Shown here: positions 56,004 to 64,000 of the stretch, piece by piece | How positions within the stretch are numbered: position 1 is the stretch's first letter | How the letters are laid out: every line of letters starts with the position of its first letter | Source: an uncultured Bacteroidales bacterium | GTDB taxonomy: Bacteria; Bacteroidota; Bacteroidia; Bacteroidales; Muribaculaceae | NCBI GenBank assembly: GCA_947175245.1 | Contig: CAMWLW010000002.1 | Span: 1 to 64,000 of the forward strand | Direction: 5' to 3' | DNA: 64,000 nt | Made by a program: the position numbers and the translations under genes | The notes under the pieces: model-generated | Database searches by the model: none | Told to the model about the DNA's origin: nothing | Seen by the model: the letters and a program-made list of their open reading frames with translations, nothing else

Positions 56004-56054
56004 TATAATTGCTCGTGACGGGGACATATTCGGGCATAAAACTCTACACATTAT

Positions 56055-56732
56055 ATGAGATTGAGACATCTTTTTGTGTTTGTGATGGTTGTCTTTGCCT
56101 GCTACGCGATGTCAGCAAAAAAAGTAACCGTTCATGTTGTTCCCGAAAACGCCAAAATCATTGTCGATGGGGCCGAAGTAGGCAGTGGCTCATACACACT
56201 GAAGTTTGAGCGTGGCGTTGATTTCTATCTGATTAAGCTCGAGGCTCCGGGCTACATTTCGCGTAACGTTAAGTTACTCAAAACCAATCCTAAAAATACC
56301 GTGTTGTACACTCTCGAAGAGGATGAGGCTATGGCAAATTCTTCGGGCGGTGATGATGGTGCCGGCGCCGAGGCAAACAAATGGTTTGACGTGACGTGCC
56401 GCAAGGGCCTGTCGGAAGATGTTATCTGGAAACGTCTTATTTCGGTGGCTATAAACTATTTTGATAACATCCAGGTGCGCGACAAGGCTGCCGGTTGGAT
56501 AAAAACCGAGTGGAAGCCTACAATTTTTAAGAATCAGGTTGTACGCACCCAGATGGAAGTGCGCATGTCGTTCACCGATGAAGATGTGGTGTCTTATCGT
56601 GTCAGAATTGCGACCGAGATTAAAGACAAGAACTGTCGCGGCAACCAGTGCTACCACCGTTATGACAGGGTGCTGAACAAGTTTGCGCCGCTTATTCAGG
56701 AATTGCAGACAACCGTCGGCGGCGGTGAATAA
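56055..56732 (+). CDS. Secreted PEGA-domain-like protein
   Basis: Signal peptide; VTVHVVPENAKIIVDGAEVGSGSYTLKFERG. Confidence 0.7.
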   Translation: MRLRHLFVFVMVVFACYAMSAKKVTVHVVPENAKIIVDGAEVGSGSYTLKFERGVDFYLIKLEAPGYISRNVKLLKTNPKNTVLYTLEEDEAMANSSGGDDGAGAEANKWFDVTCRKGLSEDVIWKRLISVAINYFDNIQVRDKAAGWIKTEWKPTIFKNQVVRTQMEVRMSFTDEDVVSYRVRIATEIKDKNCRGNQCYHRYDRVLNKFAPLIQELQTTVGGGE

Positions 56733-56757
56733 TCCATTTTAAACCAATATCAGAATC

Positions 56758-57435
56758 ATGAAATTATATAAGTTTTTATTGCTGAGCTGGCTGATGCTGG
56801 CTCCGGGCATCATTAATGCTCAGTCATCGTTGCTGTCAGGTAAAGTTGATACTCAAGATGACATGAATATGACTCAGTCATTTGACAGTTCACTATACGA
56901 GTATTATCCCGTTACTGATGACAATATGTTGTGGGCCGACGACAAGACGAAGTACACAAAGGTACAGCTTAAGAAAAAGCATCTTGAGCTCCAGTGTAAA
57001 GAGCAGGGAATGTTTGTAAGTGCTGTTTCAAAAGTGCCGGTTGACTTCAAGGCTAATATTGTAGTTAACGGAATATTTGCACCTTGGGTAATAAACGATA
57101 AACATAAATTTGGTTTTATTTTTAATGCAAGGAATGAATTAAATTTCCACGCGATTGTTTTTGGTAATAAATATGCTTACTACATTACTGCTGAAAAAGG
57201 GCAGATATCAGTCGAAGAACGCGCACTGTATAAGATATCGAAGAATAAGGCATGGAATGTAGCTTTCGTCAAGGAGGGCAGCAAATGTACCGTGATGCTT
57301 GACGGCATGGAAATTATGGAACTGAACAACCTTGAGCTTGACGGCAACAAGGTGGGATTTTACACCGATAATAAATCAGTATTGTATGCCTATGGGGTGG
57401 GGTATTTCCAGCAGCCCGAGGAAGAAGAAAACTAA
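56758..57435 (+). CDS. Hypothetical secreted protein (LamG/DUF1080-like beta-sandwich)
   Basis: Signal peptide; VMLDGMEIMELNNLELDGNKVGFYTDNKS. Confidence 0.55.
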   Translation: MKLYKFLLLSWLMLAPGIINAQSSLLSGKVDTQDDMNMTQSFDSSLYEYYPVTDDNMLWADDKTKYTKVQLKKKHLELQCKEQGMFVSAVSKVPVDFKANIVVNGIFAPWVINDKHKFGFIFNARNELNFHAIVFGNKYAYYITAEKGQISVEERALYKISKNKAWNVAFVKEGSKCTVMLDGMEIMELNNLELDGNKVGFYTDNKSVLYAYGVGYFQQPEEEEN

Positions 57436-57490
57436 CAATAGAGATTCGTCTCTAATCATATAGATGTAGTGGGGGTGCGCGGCATCCCCA

Positions 57491-58003
57491 CTATTGTTTT
57501 GGGGTGGGCTCGGCGTACAGGTTGGCGAGGGCGTGAGGGGCATCGCCCTGGGCAAAAGCCGAGTAGGGGATAATGAGCATTGGGAGCGGCGATTGGCGCG
57601 TATAGTCGAGCTCAAGGTGGTCGCCTTTTTCGATGACAGTTCGGAGGTTGTTGTTGGTCAGGTAGATGTCGGCGTGGAGCGGATGCTCGTCGCCGTCGAC
57701 TGCCTCAAAAGTCACTGTGACGCCGTGGCTGTCGATGGTGACGCGGTGGGGGCGTGACAGCGCCGCTGTCTCGGGCTTGAGCAGATAGCTGTAGTATGCA
57801 ACCATCACGGCCGGAGGTACGAGCATCAGTAGCCAGATGAACGCGGCGAACAGGTAGGCCGCATCGTGAAATGCAGCCAACGCAAATGCCACGGCCGGCA
57901 ATACCGCTACCCACCACAGCCGCTCGGCGAGCCTTGACATGGCGGCGCGGGCGTATGTGGCAGGTGACACGGTGATGACGTCGGTGGTGACGGCGTGGCT
58001 CAT
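57491..58003 (-). CDS. Hypothetical two-TM membrane protein
   Basis: Two central TM segments then soluble beta domain. Confidence 0.55.
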   Translation of the reverse strand: MSHAVTTDVITVSPATYARAAMSRLAERLWWVAVLPAVAFALAAFHDAAYLFAAFIWLLMLVPPAVMVAYYSYLLKPETAALSRPHRVTIDSHGVTVTFEAVDGDEHPLHADIYLTNNNLRTVIEKGDHLELDYTRQSPLPMLIIPYSAFAQGDAPHALANLYAEPTPKQ

Positions 58004-58009
58004 TATTTA

Positions 58010-58885
58010 TCAGATACGGTCAAGGACGGTACCGATCAGGTCGGTGACAGCGGTCTTGTAGTTGGGGTTGGCCTCGGTGTTCATGCGGTTGGCGATGATG
58101 GTGCAGACGGTCATGGCGCGGTGGCCCATCAGTCGGCCAAGACCCTGAAGCGGTGCGCTCTCCATCTCATAGTTGGTGATGCGGCGGCCGTTGTGCTCAA
58201 ACTCTTCGATAGTGCGGTTGAGCGTGGGCGAGGCGAGGGGCAGGCGCAACTGTCGGCCCTGAGGCCCGTAGAAACCGACGGCCGAGATTGTGTTGCCGCG
58301 CACCATGTCGTCGCGGCCTATGCGCTCCACGAGGTCGGCGTCGGCATTGACAACGTATGGGTTGGCCCACAGTGGGTTCCATGCTGTTTTCTCGATGAAG
58401 GCCTTCTCGAAGTCGAGGTCGGCGACCTCGTTGCGGCCGGCGTAGTAGTTGAGCACGCCGTCAAATCCGATAGCCTTCTCGGCGATGACCGGGGTGCCGA
58501 GTTTCAGCTCGGGCTGCAGGGCGCCCGATGTGCCGATGCGCACGAGTGTGAGCTGCCGGTGCTCGGGATTGATCTCGCGGGTCTCGAAGTTGATGTTGGC
58601 GAGGGCGTCGAGCTCGTTGATGACTATGTCGATGTTGTCGGGGCCTATGCCGTGGCTAAGACACATGATAGGCTTGCCCTGATAGGTGCCGCCGATGGTG
58701 TGAAACTCGCGCGATGACACCTCGAAGTCGCGGGTGTCGAAGAACGATGCCACGATGTCGACGCGCGCGGGGTCGCCGACGAGGATGACGCGGTCGGTGA
58801 GCATCTCGGGGCGCAGGTGGAGGTGGAACACCGAGCCGTCGGAGTTGATGATGAGTTCTGACGAGGGGATAATACGTTTTTCCAT
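58010..58885 (-). CDS. Nucleoside phosphorylase (uridine phosphorylase-like)
   Basis: VILVGDPARVDIVASFF; GIGPDNIDIVINELDAL; NYEMESAPLQGLGRLMGHRAMTV. Confidence 0.92.
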   Translation of the reverse strand: MEKRIIPSSELIINSDGSVFHLHLRPEMLTDRVILVGDPARVDIVASFFDTRDFEVSSREFHTIGGTYQGKPIMCLSHGIGPDNIDIVINELDALANINFETREINPEHRQLTLVRIGTSGALQPELKLGTPVIAEKAIGFDGVLNYYAGRNEVADLDFEKAFIEKTAWNPLWANPYVVNADADLVERIGRDDMVRGNTISAVGFYGPQGRQLRLPLASPTLNRTIEEFEHNGRRITNYEMESAPLQGLGRLMGHRAMTVCTIIANRMNTEANPNYKTAVTDLIGTVLDRI

Positions 58886-58914
58886 GATAATTCTTATACT
58901 GAAATTTTCGGTTA

Positions 58915-60063
58915 CTATGTTAACAACGACGCGGGGTCGATGGTTTGAATTACTTCATAGCGGTTGCCGGGCTGCAGGGTCACAATGTTTTTCATTTCGA
59001 GGCCTATCATCACGGTCATGATGCGCGCGGCCGACATGCCGCTTGCCGTTGCGAGCATGTCGTTGTCACAGCCGGGTGTGGTCATGATGTGGTGGAGCAG
59101 CGTGCGCTCGTCGGGCGTCAGGTCGGGTAGGGCGGTTGTTTTGTCGGTGGCCGGCTGTGTGTTTTTGCGAGGCCATCTCATCAGCTCGATCAGGTCGTCG
59201 GCCGATGTTATTGCCGTAGCCTGGCCTGTGGCTATGAGGCGGTTGCAGCCGGCGCTATACACGTCGGTCACCCGGCCCGGTACTGCCGCGACACGCGAAC
59301 CACATTTTGCCGCCAGTCGAGCAGTGGCGAGAGCGCCACCCTGTTCGCCCGATTCCACCACAACGAGCGCATCGCTCAGTGCGGCAATCAAGCGGTTGCG
59401 GGCCAGGAAGTTGTAGCCGTTGACGTTGGCCTCGTGGTCGTAGTCTGACAGCAGCATGCCGCCCTGACGCACCATGCGGCCGGCTACATCGCGGTGTACG
59501 GCCGGGTAGATGCGGTTCAGTCCGTGGCCGAGCACGCCGACAGTCGGGATGCCGGCCGCGAGCGATGAGCGGTGGGCGGCCACGTCGATGCCGTAGGCCA
59601 GACCGCTCACGGTGACGATGTTGTCCACATGGGCGGCGAGGTCGTTGACGAGTTGCTCTGTTACGGCGTTGCCGTAGGTGGTGGCGTGGCGCGTGCCCAC
59701 GATGCCCACTGTCAGCGACGCGTTCAGGTCAACATCGCCGAGCGTGTATATCATCACCGGTGGCCTGGAGGCGTTGAGAAGTCGGTGTGGAAAATCTGCG
59801 TCACGGTACCATACAGGTTTGATTGATGTGGTGTTGAGAAATTTCACTTCGCTGCGCGCCCGCTCGGTGGCTTGATAGCGTTTCTGAATAGGCACAATCG
59901 ATTTCGGCACATCACCGATGGCTTTCAGCTCGGCCTCTGACGCCGACATCACTGCCTCGGGCGTGCCGAGAGCTTCCAGCAGCCTGTCGGCCACGGTTGT
60001 GTCCATGCCCGAGAGCATCGACATGGCGATGCGTGCGGTGAGTGTGTCGACGTCGGTGTTCAT
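58915..60063 (-). CDS. dprA: DNA-processing protein DprA
   Basis: VGIVGTRHATTYGNAV; SGLAYGIDVAAHRSSL; VVESGEQGGALATARLAAKCGSRVAAVPG. Confidence 0.95.
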   Translation of the reverse strand: MNTDVDTLTARIAMSMLSGMDTTVADRLLEALGTPEAVMSASEAELKAIGDVPKSIVPIQKRYQATERARSEVKFLNTTSIKPVWYRDADFPHRLLNASRPPVMIYTLGDVDLNASLTVGIVGTRHATTYGNAVTEQLVNDLAAHVDNIVTVSGLAYGIDVAAHRSSLAAGIPTVGVLGHGLNRIYPAVHRDVAGRMVRQGGMLLSDYDHEANVNGYNFLARNRLIAALSDALVVVESGEQGGALATARLAAKCGSRVAAVPGRVTDVYSAGCNRLIATGQATAITSADDLIELMRWPRKNTQPATDKTTALPDLTPDERTLLHHIMTTPGCDNDMLATASGMSAARIMTVMIGLEMKNIVTLQPGNRYEVIQTIDPASLLT

Positions 60064-60473
60064 AGGGGCGAGAGATAGGGCCCGAATGCCTCGTTTAGTT
60101 CGTCGCCACGCGACACGCGGCCTTCATGTAAGACCACTACCGTAATGAGCGCTTTGACTACCGGGGTGCCGTCGGGTTTGTATATATCCTGTTTGAAAAT
60201 GTACCGCGGGCCGCGGCGTGAAATGTTGAGGCAGCTCACCATCGTCTCGCCCAGGGTGAGCGGGGTGAGGTAGTCGACCTCGGCGCGCGACAGCACGGGG
60301 TCATAACCACGTTCGTGCATGGCGCGGAACGAGTAGCCTATCGAGTCGCAGAACTCGTGGCGTGTATGTTCAAGGTAGTGCAGGTAGCGCGCGTTGTTGA
60401 CGATGCCCTGCACGTCAACCTCATAGTCTCTTACCTTGATAGTGGTAGTAAATGTATAGTTGTCGGTATTCAT
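60060..60473 (-). CDS. Acyl-CoA thioesterase (hotdog fold)
   Basis: VRDYEVDVQGIVNNARYLHYLEHTRHEF. Confidence 0.92.
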   Translation of the reverse strand: MNTDNYTFTTTIKVRDYEVDVQGIVNNARYLHYLEHTRHEFCDSIGYSFRAMHERGYDPVLSRAEVDYLTPLTLGETMVSCLNISRRGPRYIFKQDIYKPDGTPVVKALITVVVLHEGRVSRGDELNEAFGPYLSPL

Positions 60474-60489
60474 GACGTCAAATATCCAA

Positions 60490-61998
60490 TTATTCAATTA
60501 CCTCCCAGTGACCACCTTTGTTGGGACCAATGTGTCGTAATTTACCCTCTCTTACAAGAGTCCCGAGCCGGCGCTGTACACTACTTTTAGAAATCTCAAG
60601 TAATTCGCTTAACCGATCCATTGAGATTAAGGGATTCTCTTTGACTACACTTAAAATATAAACTTGATCTTCGACTTTTCTAGTCGGTTTTGTATCGGTT
60701 TTCTGGTCGGTTTTGTATCGGTTTTGGTTCGGTTTTGTATCGGTTTTGGTTCGGTTTGGTTTGGTGTTATATTGGTTTTCAGGCTGTTCTTGTGCTGTTT
60801 GTGGTTCTATTTCCTGGTCGATTTTGTATCGGTTTTGTATCGGTTTTCTGGTTGGTTTTGTATCGGTTTTCTGGTCTCCTCTGATTGATATGAAAATTTC
60901 TCGTGGGATAATAGCTGTGACGCCTCCTTGTTCCATAAAGAACTTCGGGCGCTTAAGGTTGGCATTATCAAACGCACTCATAATTTTCTCATAGCCGCGA
61001 CCCCATGCCTCAATGAATCCGGCGCGGTAGAATACTTGTGCTATCTTCGGGTTGCGCGGCTTTGATGTATGCTTGTTCATTAAGGTTTCAACAGTAAAGT
61101 CTTCAGGTAAGGCGCCCTCGTTCCATAGGCGTATGTGGTCATCATAGATGCTCATTTGGTTCCATGTGCCGCTTTGCAATTTGTGAACGATACTGTTGAA
61201 GATGATTTCTCGAAGTGCGTCTTCAGGGATTTCCAACGGTTCTTTGCGTTGTAGACCCTCATAATGTATGGGGCGGATAAGATGCTTGCTACTTAACACT
61301 TGAATTATCTTATCGGTCATTTGTATCAGATTTCCTTCGATTTGGTCTTGACTCAATAAATCTGCGTCATCGACTCCAAACCGACCAATCTTGAAACTTG
61401 AGGTGACAAATCGGCGCTGAGGATATTTGCCGAACAGCAGTACGGCACCGTTTGTAGGTACGCCATCCCTAATGAGTCCTAAATTTGACAGTACCTCTTC
61501 TTTCGACGATTTACGTGATTCGGGATCCATACGTCCCTCATCTATGGCGTGATCCATGAAATATTCAATCGCATCGTCGTCTATATCGTCCAATGTCAGG
61601 CCGTCACACGGGATGTCCTCCCAGTTCAGTCCCATCTTCTTTAAAAGGAACTGATGGAGAGCAGCACCGCGAAACTCCTGTTTGGTCGCGCCGCAACGAT
61701 AGTAATACACCCCTCGATAAGAGATGGGCATTCCTGATGGCTCAATGACAATCTCAATTACATCCTTGCCATCCATTATGAGGTGGTTGGTTTCGGGAAA
61801 TACACCGGTTAGATTAATGATTTTGTTAGGTATGTCTTCCATCAGTTCGTGCAGTTTGGTGACGCCTGCGACACTCATGTCATCATCAATGCCGATGTAA
61901 ATCTTTCCGCCTTGGGCATTGGCAAAGCCCGATACCCATTTTAGGTACTCGTCTTTCCAGATGCGTTTGTATTCTATATTTTGGCCTTCGAGGTTCAT
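60490..61998 (-). CDS. AlbA_2/RecG-like ATP-binding transcriptional regulator with repeat linker and C-terminal HTH
   Basis: QNIEYKRIWKDEYLKWVSGFANAQGGKIYIGIDDD; C-terminal IGPNKGGHWEVIE. Confidence 0.85.
   Translation of the reverse strand: MNLEGQNIEYKRIWKDEYLKWVSGFANAQGGKIYIGIDDDMSVAGVTKLHELMEDIPNKIINLTGVFPETNHLIMDGKDVIEIVIEPSGMPISYRGVYYYRCGATKQEFRGAALHQFLLKKMGLNWEDIPCDGLTLDDIDDDAIEYFMDHAIDEGRMDPESRKSSKEEVLSNLGLIRDGVPTNGAVLLFGKYPQRRFVTSSFKIGRFGVDDADLLSQDQIEGNLIQMTDKIIQVLSSKHLIRPIHYEGLQRKEPLEIPEDALREIIFNSIVHKLQSGTWNQMSIYDDHIRLWNEGALPEDFTVETLMNKHTSKPRNPKIAQVFYRAGFIEAWGRGYEKIMSAFDNANLKRPKFFMEQGGVTAIIPREIFISIRGDQKTDTKPTRKPIQNRYKIDQEIEPQTAQEQPENQYNTKPNRTKTDTKPNQNRYKTDQKTDTKPTRKVEDQVYILSVVKENPLISMDRLSELLEISKSSVQRRLGTLVREGKLRHIGPNKGGHWEVIE
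60680..60875 (-). repeat. Degenerate repeats of AAAACCGATACAAAACCGAACC (about 22-23 nt) in the coding linker
   Basis: Motif ACCGATACAAAAC appears repeatedly, read as TDTK, NRYK and PIQN. Confidence 0.92.
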
Positions 61999-62183
61999 AT
62001 CACAAAATTAACTAAAAAAATTCATATTCAAAAGAATGGGATACACCATCATTGAAGTGATGGATGAAAATGGGTGTAGATGTTACATTTAACAAAAAAT
62101 AACAATTGTTCATAGTATAAAATTCGTATCTTCGCGTGAAATCCTAAAGCAAAATAAGTTAAGAATCTAAACCAATACATGAC

Positions 62184-62891
62184 ATGAGCGTAAGAATATT
62201 AGTAGTTGATGACGAAGAGTCTATTTGCGAAATTCTTAAATACAATCTCGAGAAAGACGGCTATGAGGTCGATACCGCCTATAGCGCCGAGGAGGCACTG
62301 ACACTTGACATATCGGCTTATTCGCTGCTTATAGTAGACATCATGATGGATAAGCTAAGTGGCTTTGATTTACTGCGTAAGATTAAGAACAGCGCCGCTA
62401 CTCAGAAGATTCCCGTGATGTTCTGCTCGGCTTTGTCTGAAGAAGACGACATCGTCATGGGCCTTAACAAAGGCAGTGATGACTATATTACAAAGCCCTT
62501 TAATATTAATGTAGTGCTGGCCCGAGTACGTACGGTTTTGCGCCGCGCACACGTCTCAGACACCATCTCACATCAGATCGACAAAGGCCATTACGAGCCC
62601 GACATCACTTTCAAAACGCTCAGAATTAATCGCAACGAGAAACAATGTTACATTGGCGGTGAGCCCGTGGCACTGACTCGTAATGAATTTGACATACTGT
62701 TGTTCTTCCTCGAACACCGCAATCGCATCCATTCCCGCGAAGAAATACTGAAGAATGTATGGCCCAATGAGGTCGTGACAAACCGTGCGGTTGATGTTAA
62801 CATCGCACGTCTGCGCCGCAAGCTCGGCGAGTACGGTTCGCACATTACAACACGTCTGGGATTCGGTTATGGTTTTAAAGAGGAAGTTTAA
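62184..62891 (+). CDS. OmpR/PhoB-family response regulator (RprY-like)
   Basis: MSVRILVVDDEESICEILKYNLEKDGYEV; C-terminal wHTH. Confidence 0.93.
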   Translation: MSVRILVVDDEESICEILKYNLEKDGYEVDTAYSAEEALTLDISAYSLLIVDIMMDKLSGFDLLRKIKNSAATQKIPVMFCSALSEEDDIVMGLNKGSDDYITKPFNINVVLARVRTVLRRAHVSDTISHQIDKGHYEPDITFKTLRINRNEKQCYIGGEPVALTRNEFDILLFFLEHRNRIHSREEILKNVWPNEVVTNRAVDVNIARLRRKLGEYGSHITTRLGFGYGFKEEV

Positions 62892-64000
62892 CCTGCAGTC
62901 GCGGATATTCATTCCGCTCGTCACCATCCTCTGGATAGTGATTATCGCGCTTGGCGTGGTCATGTACCGTCATGACGTCGCTACCCGCAAGGAGATGTAC
63001 ATCGGTCAGCTTGAGTCGTTCAACAACGTGCTGTTGCGCACCTACAACGACCAGCAGAAGGTGGCCGACTATCTCGACTTTATCGAAGCCTACTTTACCG
63101 GCACTCCGCTTGACGACGTGCTCATCGGTGTGTACGACGCCAAGACAGGTAAGTATATTGACGGCAAAGGCTTTGAATTCAAGCCGCCGACACTTGTCGA
63201 TCAGGATCATGACGGAGTTATCAACGGCGCCGACCTCGAGACACTCATAGTCGACTCGATCGGTTATAAGCCCAACGATGCGTTCCTGTACAAGTCGACC
63301 TACTCTCACGACTCGACCCTTATTGTACGCACGATCATGCCGTCAAACGTGTCGATATCGCGTGCCGTGTCGACCGATATGTTCCTGTGGGTGATTATTT
63401 TCGGCGTGTTGGTGTGCATCACGGTGATATCTTACCTTATGACACGTCACATCACCCGCAACGTCAGGCTGTTGCGCGACTTTGTTGAACGTGCTGCCAA
63501 TGACCGTGACTTCGTCACATACGACAAGTTCCCCGACGACGAGCTCGGCGACATATCGCGTAAGGTAATTCACATCTATAACGCACGCAGCGCAGCCGTG
63601 GCTGCCCGCGAGCACGAACACAACATGGCCCTCCACGCCATCGAGGAGCGTGCCAAGCTCAAACGTCAGCTCACCAACAATATCTCACACGAGCTCAAGA
63701 CGCCCGTAGGTATTGTCAAAGGCTACATCGACACGGTTATCGACGAGAAGGATATGGACGAGAATGCACGCCGTCACTTCCTTGTCAAGGCTCAGGCCCA
63801 GGTGAACCGCCTGTGTGACCTGCTCAATGACCTCTCGACAATGACGCGCCTTGAAGAGTCGAGCTCGCAGGTCAAGATCGAACCGCTTAACTTCAGCGAG
63901 CTGGTTGCCTCGACAATCGAAGATGCCGAGGCGAGCGGTATCACCGGCGACATGCGCCTCAACATGGTATTGCCACTCGACTGTATGGTGATGGGTAACA
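62869..64000 (+). CDS. Sensor histidine kinase (RprX-like), truncated by window end
   Basis: Not in ORF track; ATG 62869 overlaps the RR stop: MVLKRKFNLQSRIFIPLVTILWIVIIALG...LTNNISHELKTPVGIVKGYIDTVID. Confidence 0.92.
   Translation, partial: MVLKRKFNLQSRIFIPLVTILWIVIIALGVVMYRHDVATRKEMYIGQLESFNNVLLRTYNDQQKVADYLDFIEAYFTGTPLDDVLIGVYDAKTGKYIDGKGFEFKPPTLVDQDHDGVINGADLETLIVDSIGYKPNDAFLYKSTYSHDSTLIVRTIMPSNVSISRAVSTDMFLWVIIFGVLVCITVISYLMTRHITRNVRLLRDFVERAANDRDFVTYDKFPDDELGDISRKVIHIYNARSAAVAAREHEHNMALHAIEERAKLKRQLTNNISHELKTPVGIVKGYIDTVIDEKDMDENARRHFLVKAQAQVNRLCDLLNDLSTMTRLEESSSQVKIEPLNFSELVASTIEDAEASGITGDMRLNMVLPLDCMVMGN

Noticed and set aside
55782-56069. 95-aa minus-strand ORF over the 55.8-56.0 kb region
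   Set aside because: It overlaps the palindromic RNA element and the PEGA gene start, and has no protein-like signal. The RNA-structure explanation fits better.

Overview
The window looks like a Bacteroidales chromosome segment, probably Muribaculaceae/S24-7-like (inferred from gene content, gene order and repeated TTG-N19-21-TAnnTTTG promoters). Most of it is ordinary core genome: tamA/tamB-like genes, ilvE, hisS, a pheA-aminotransferase-DAHP synthase/chorismate mutase-tyrA operon, cdaA, folP, radA, surE, an envelope cluster (VanZ/PAP2/LTA-synthase-like/GH3-beta-lactamase/UshA-like), yceD-rpmF-fabH-era-der, dprA, and an RprXY-like two-component pair cut by the right edge. The most interesting non-routine signals are: (1) two copies of a structured RNA element (about 33.66-33.86 kb on the minus strand, 55.74-56.00 kb on the plus strand) that share a 20-nt core and a similar promoter/hairpin layout, with surrounding stems that differ in sequence but keep pairing; (2) a ~2.1 kb accessory cassette (that RNA element, an uncharacterised 400-aa protein, a 2-TM protein and a terminator) bounded by 169-bp direct repeats that duplicate the 5' end of an outer-membrane protein gene; (3) an unannotated Phe/Tyr-rich leader peptide (MNRFFSSGFFYYFYFSQK) with terminator/antiterminator upstream of pheA; (4) a 28-bp perfect palindrome between divergent promoters of a HTH-Fic gene; (5) two AlbA-like regulators with repeat-built linkers, one of which reads the same DNA motif in all three frames; (6) a MITE/REP-like repeat next to an internally deleted tag pseudogene. 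No tRNA, rRNA or CRISPR array was recognised. Everything is by-eye reading; no database search or folding program was run.
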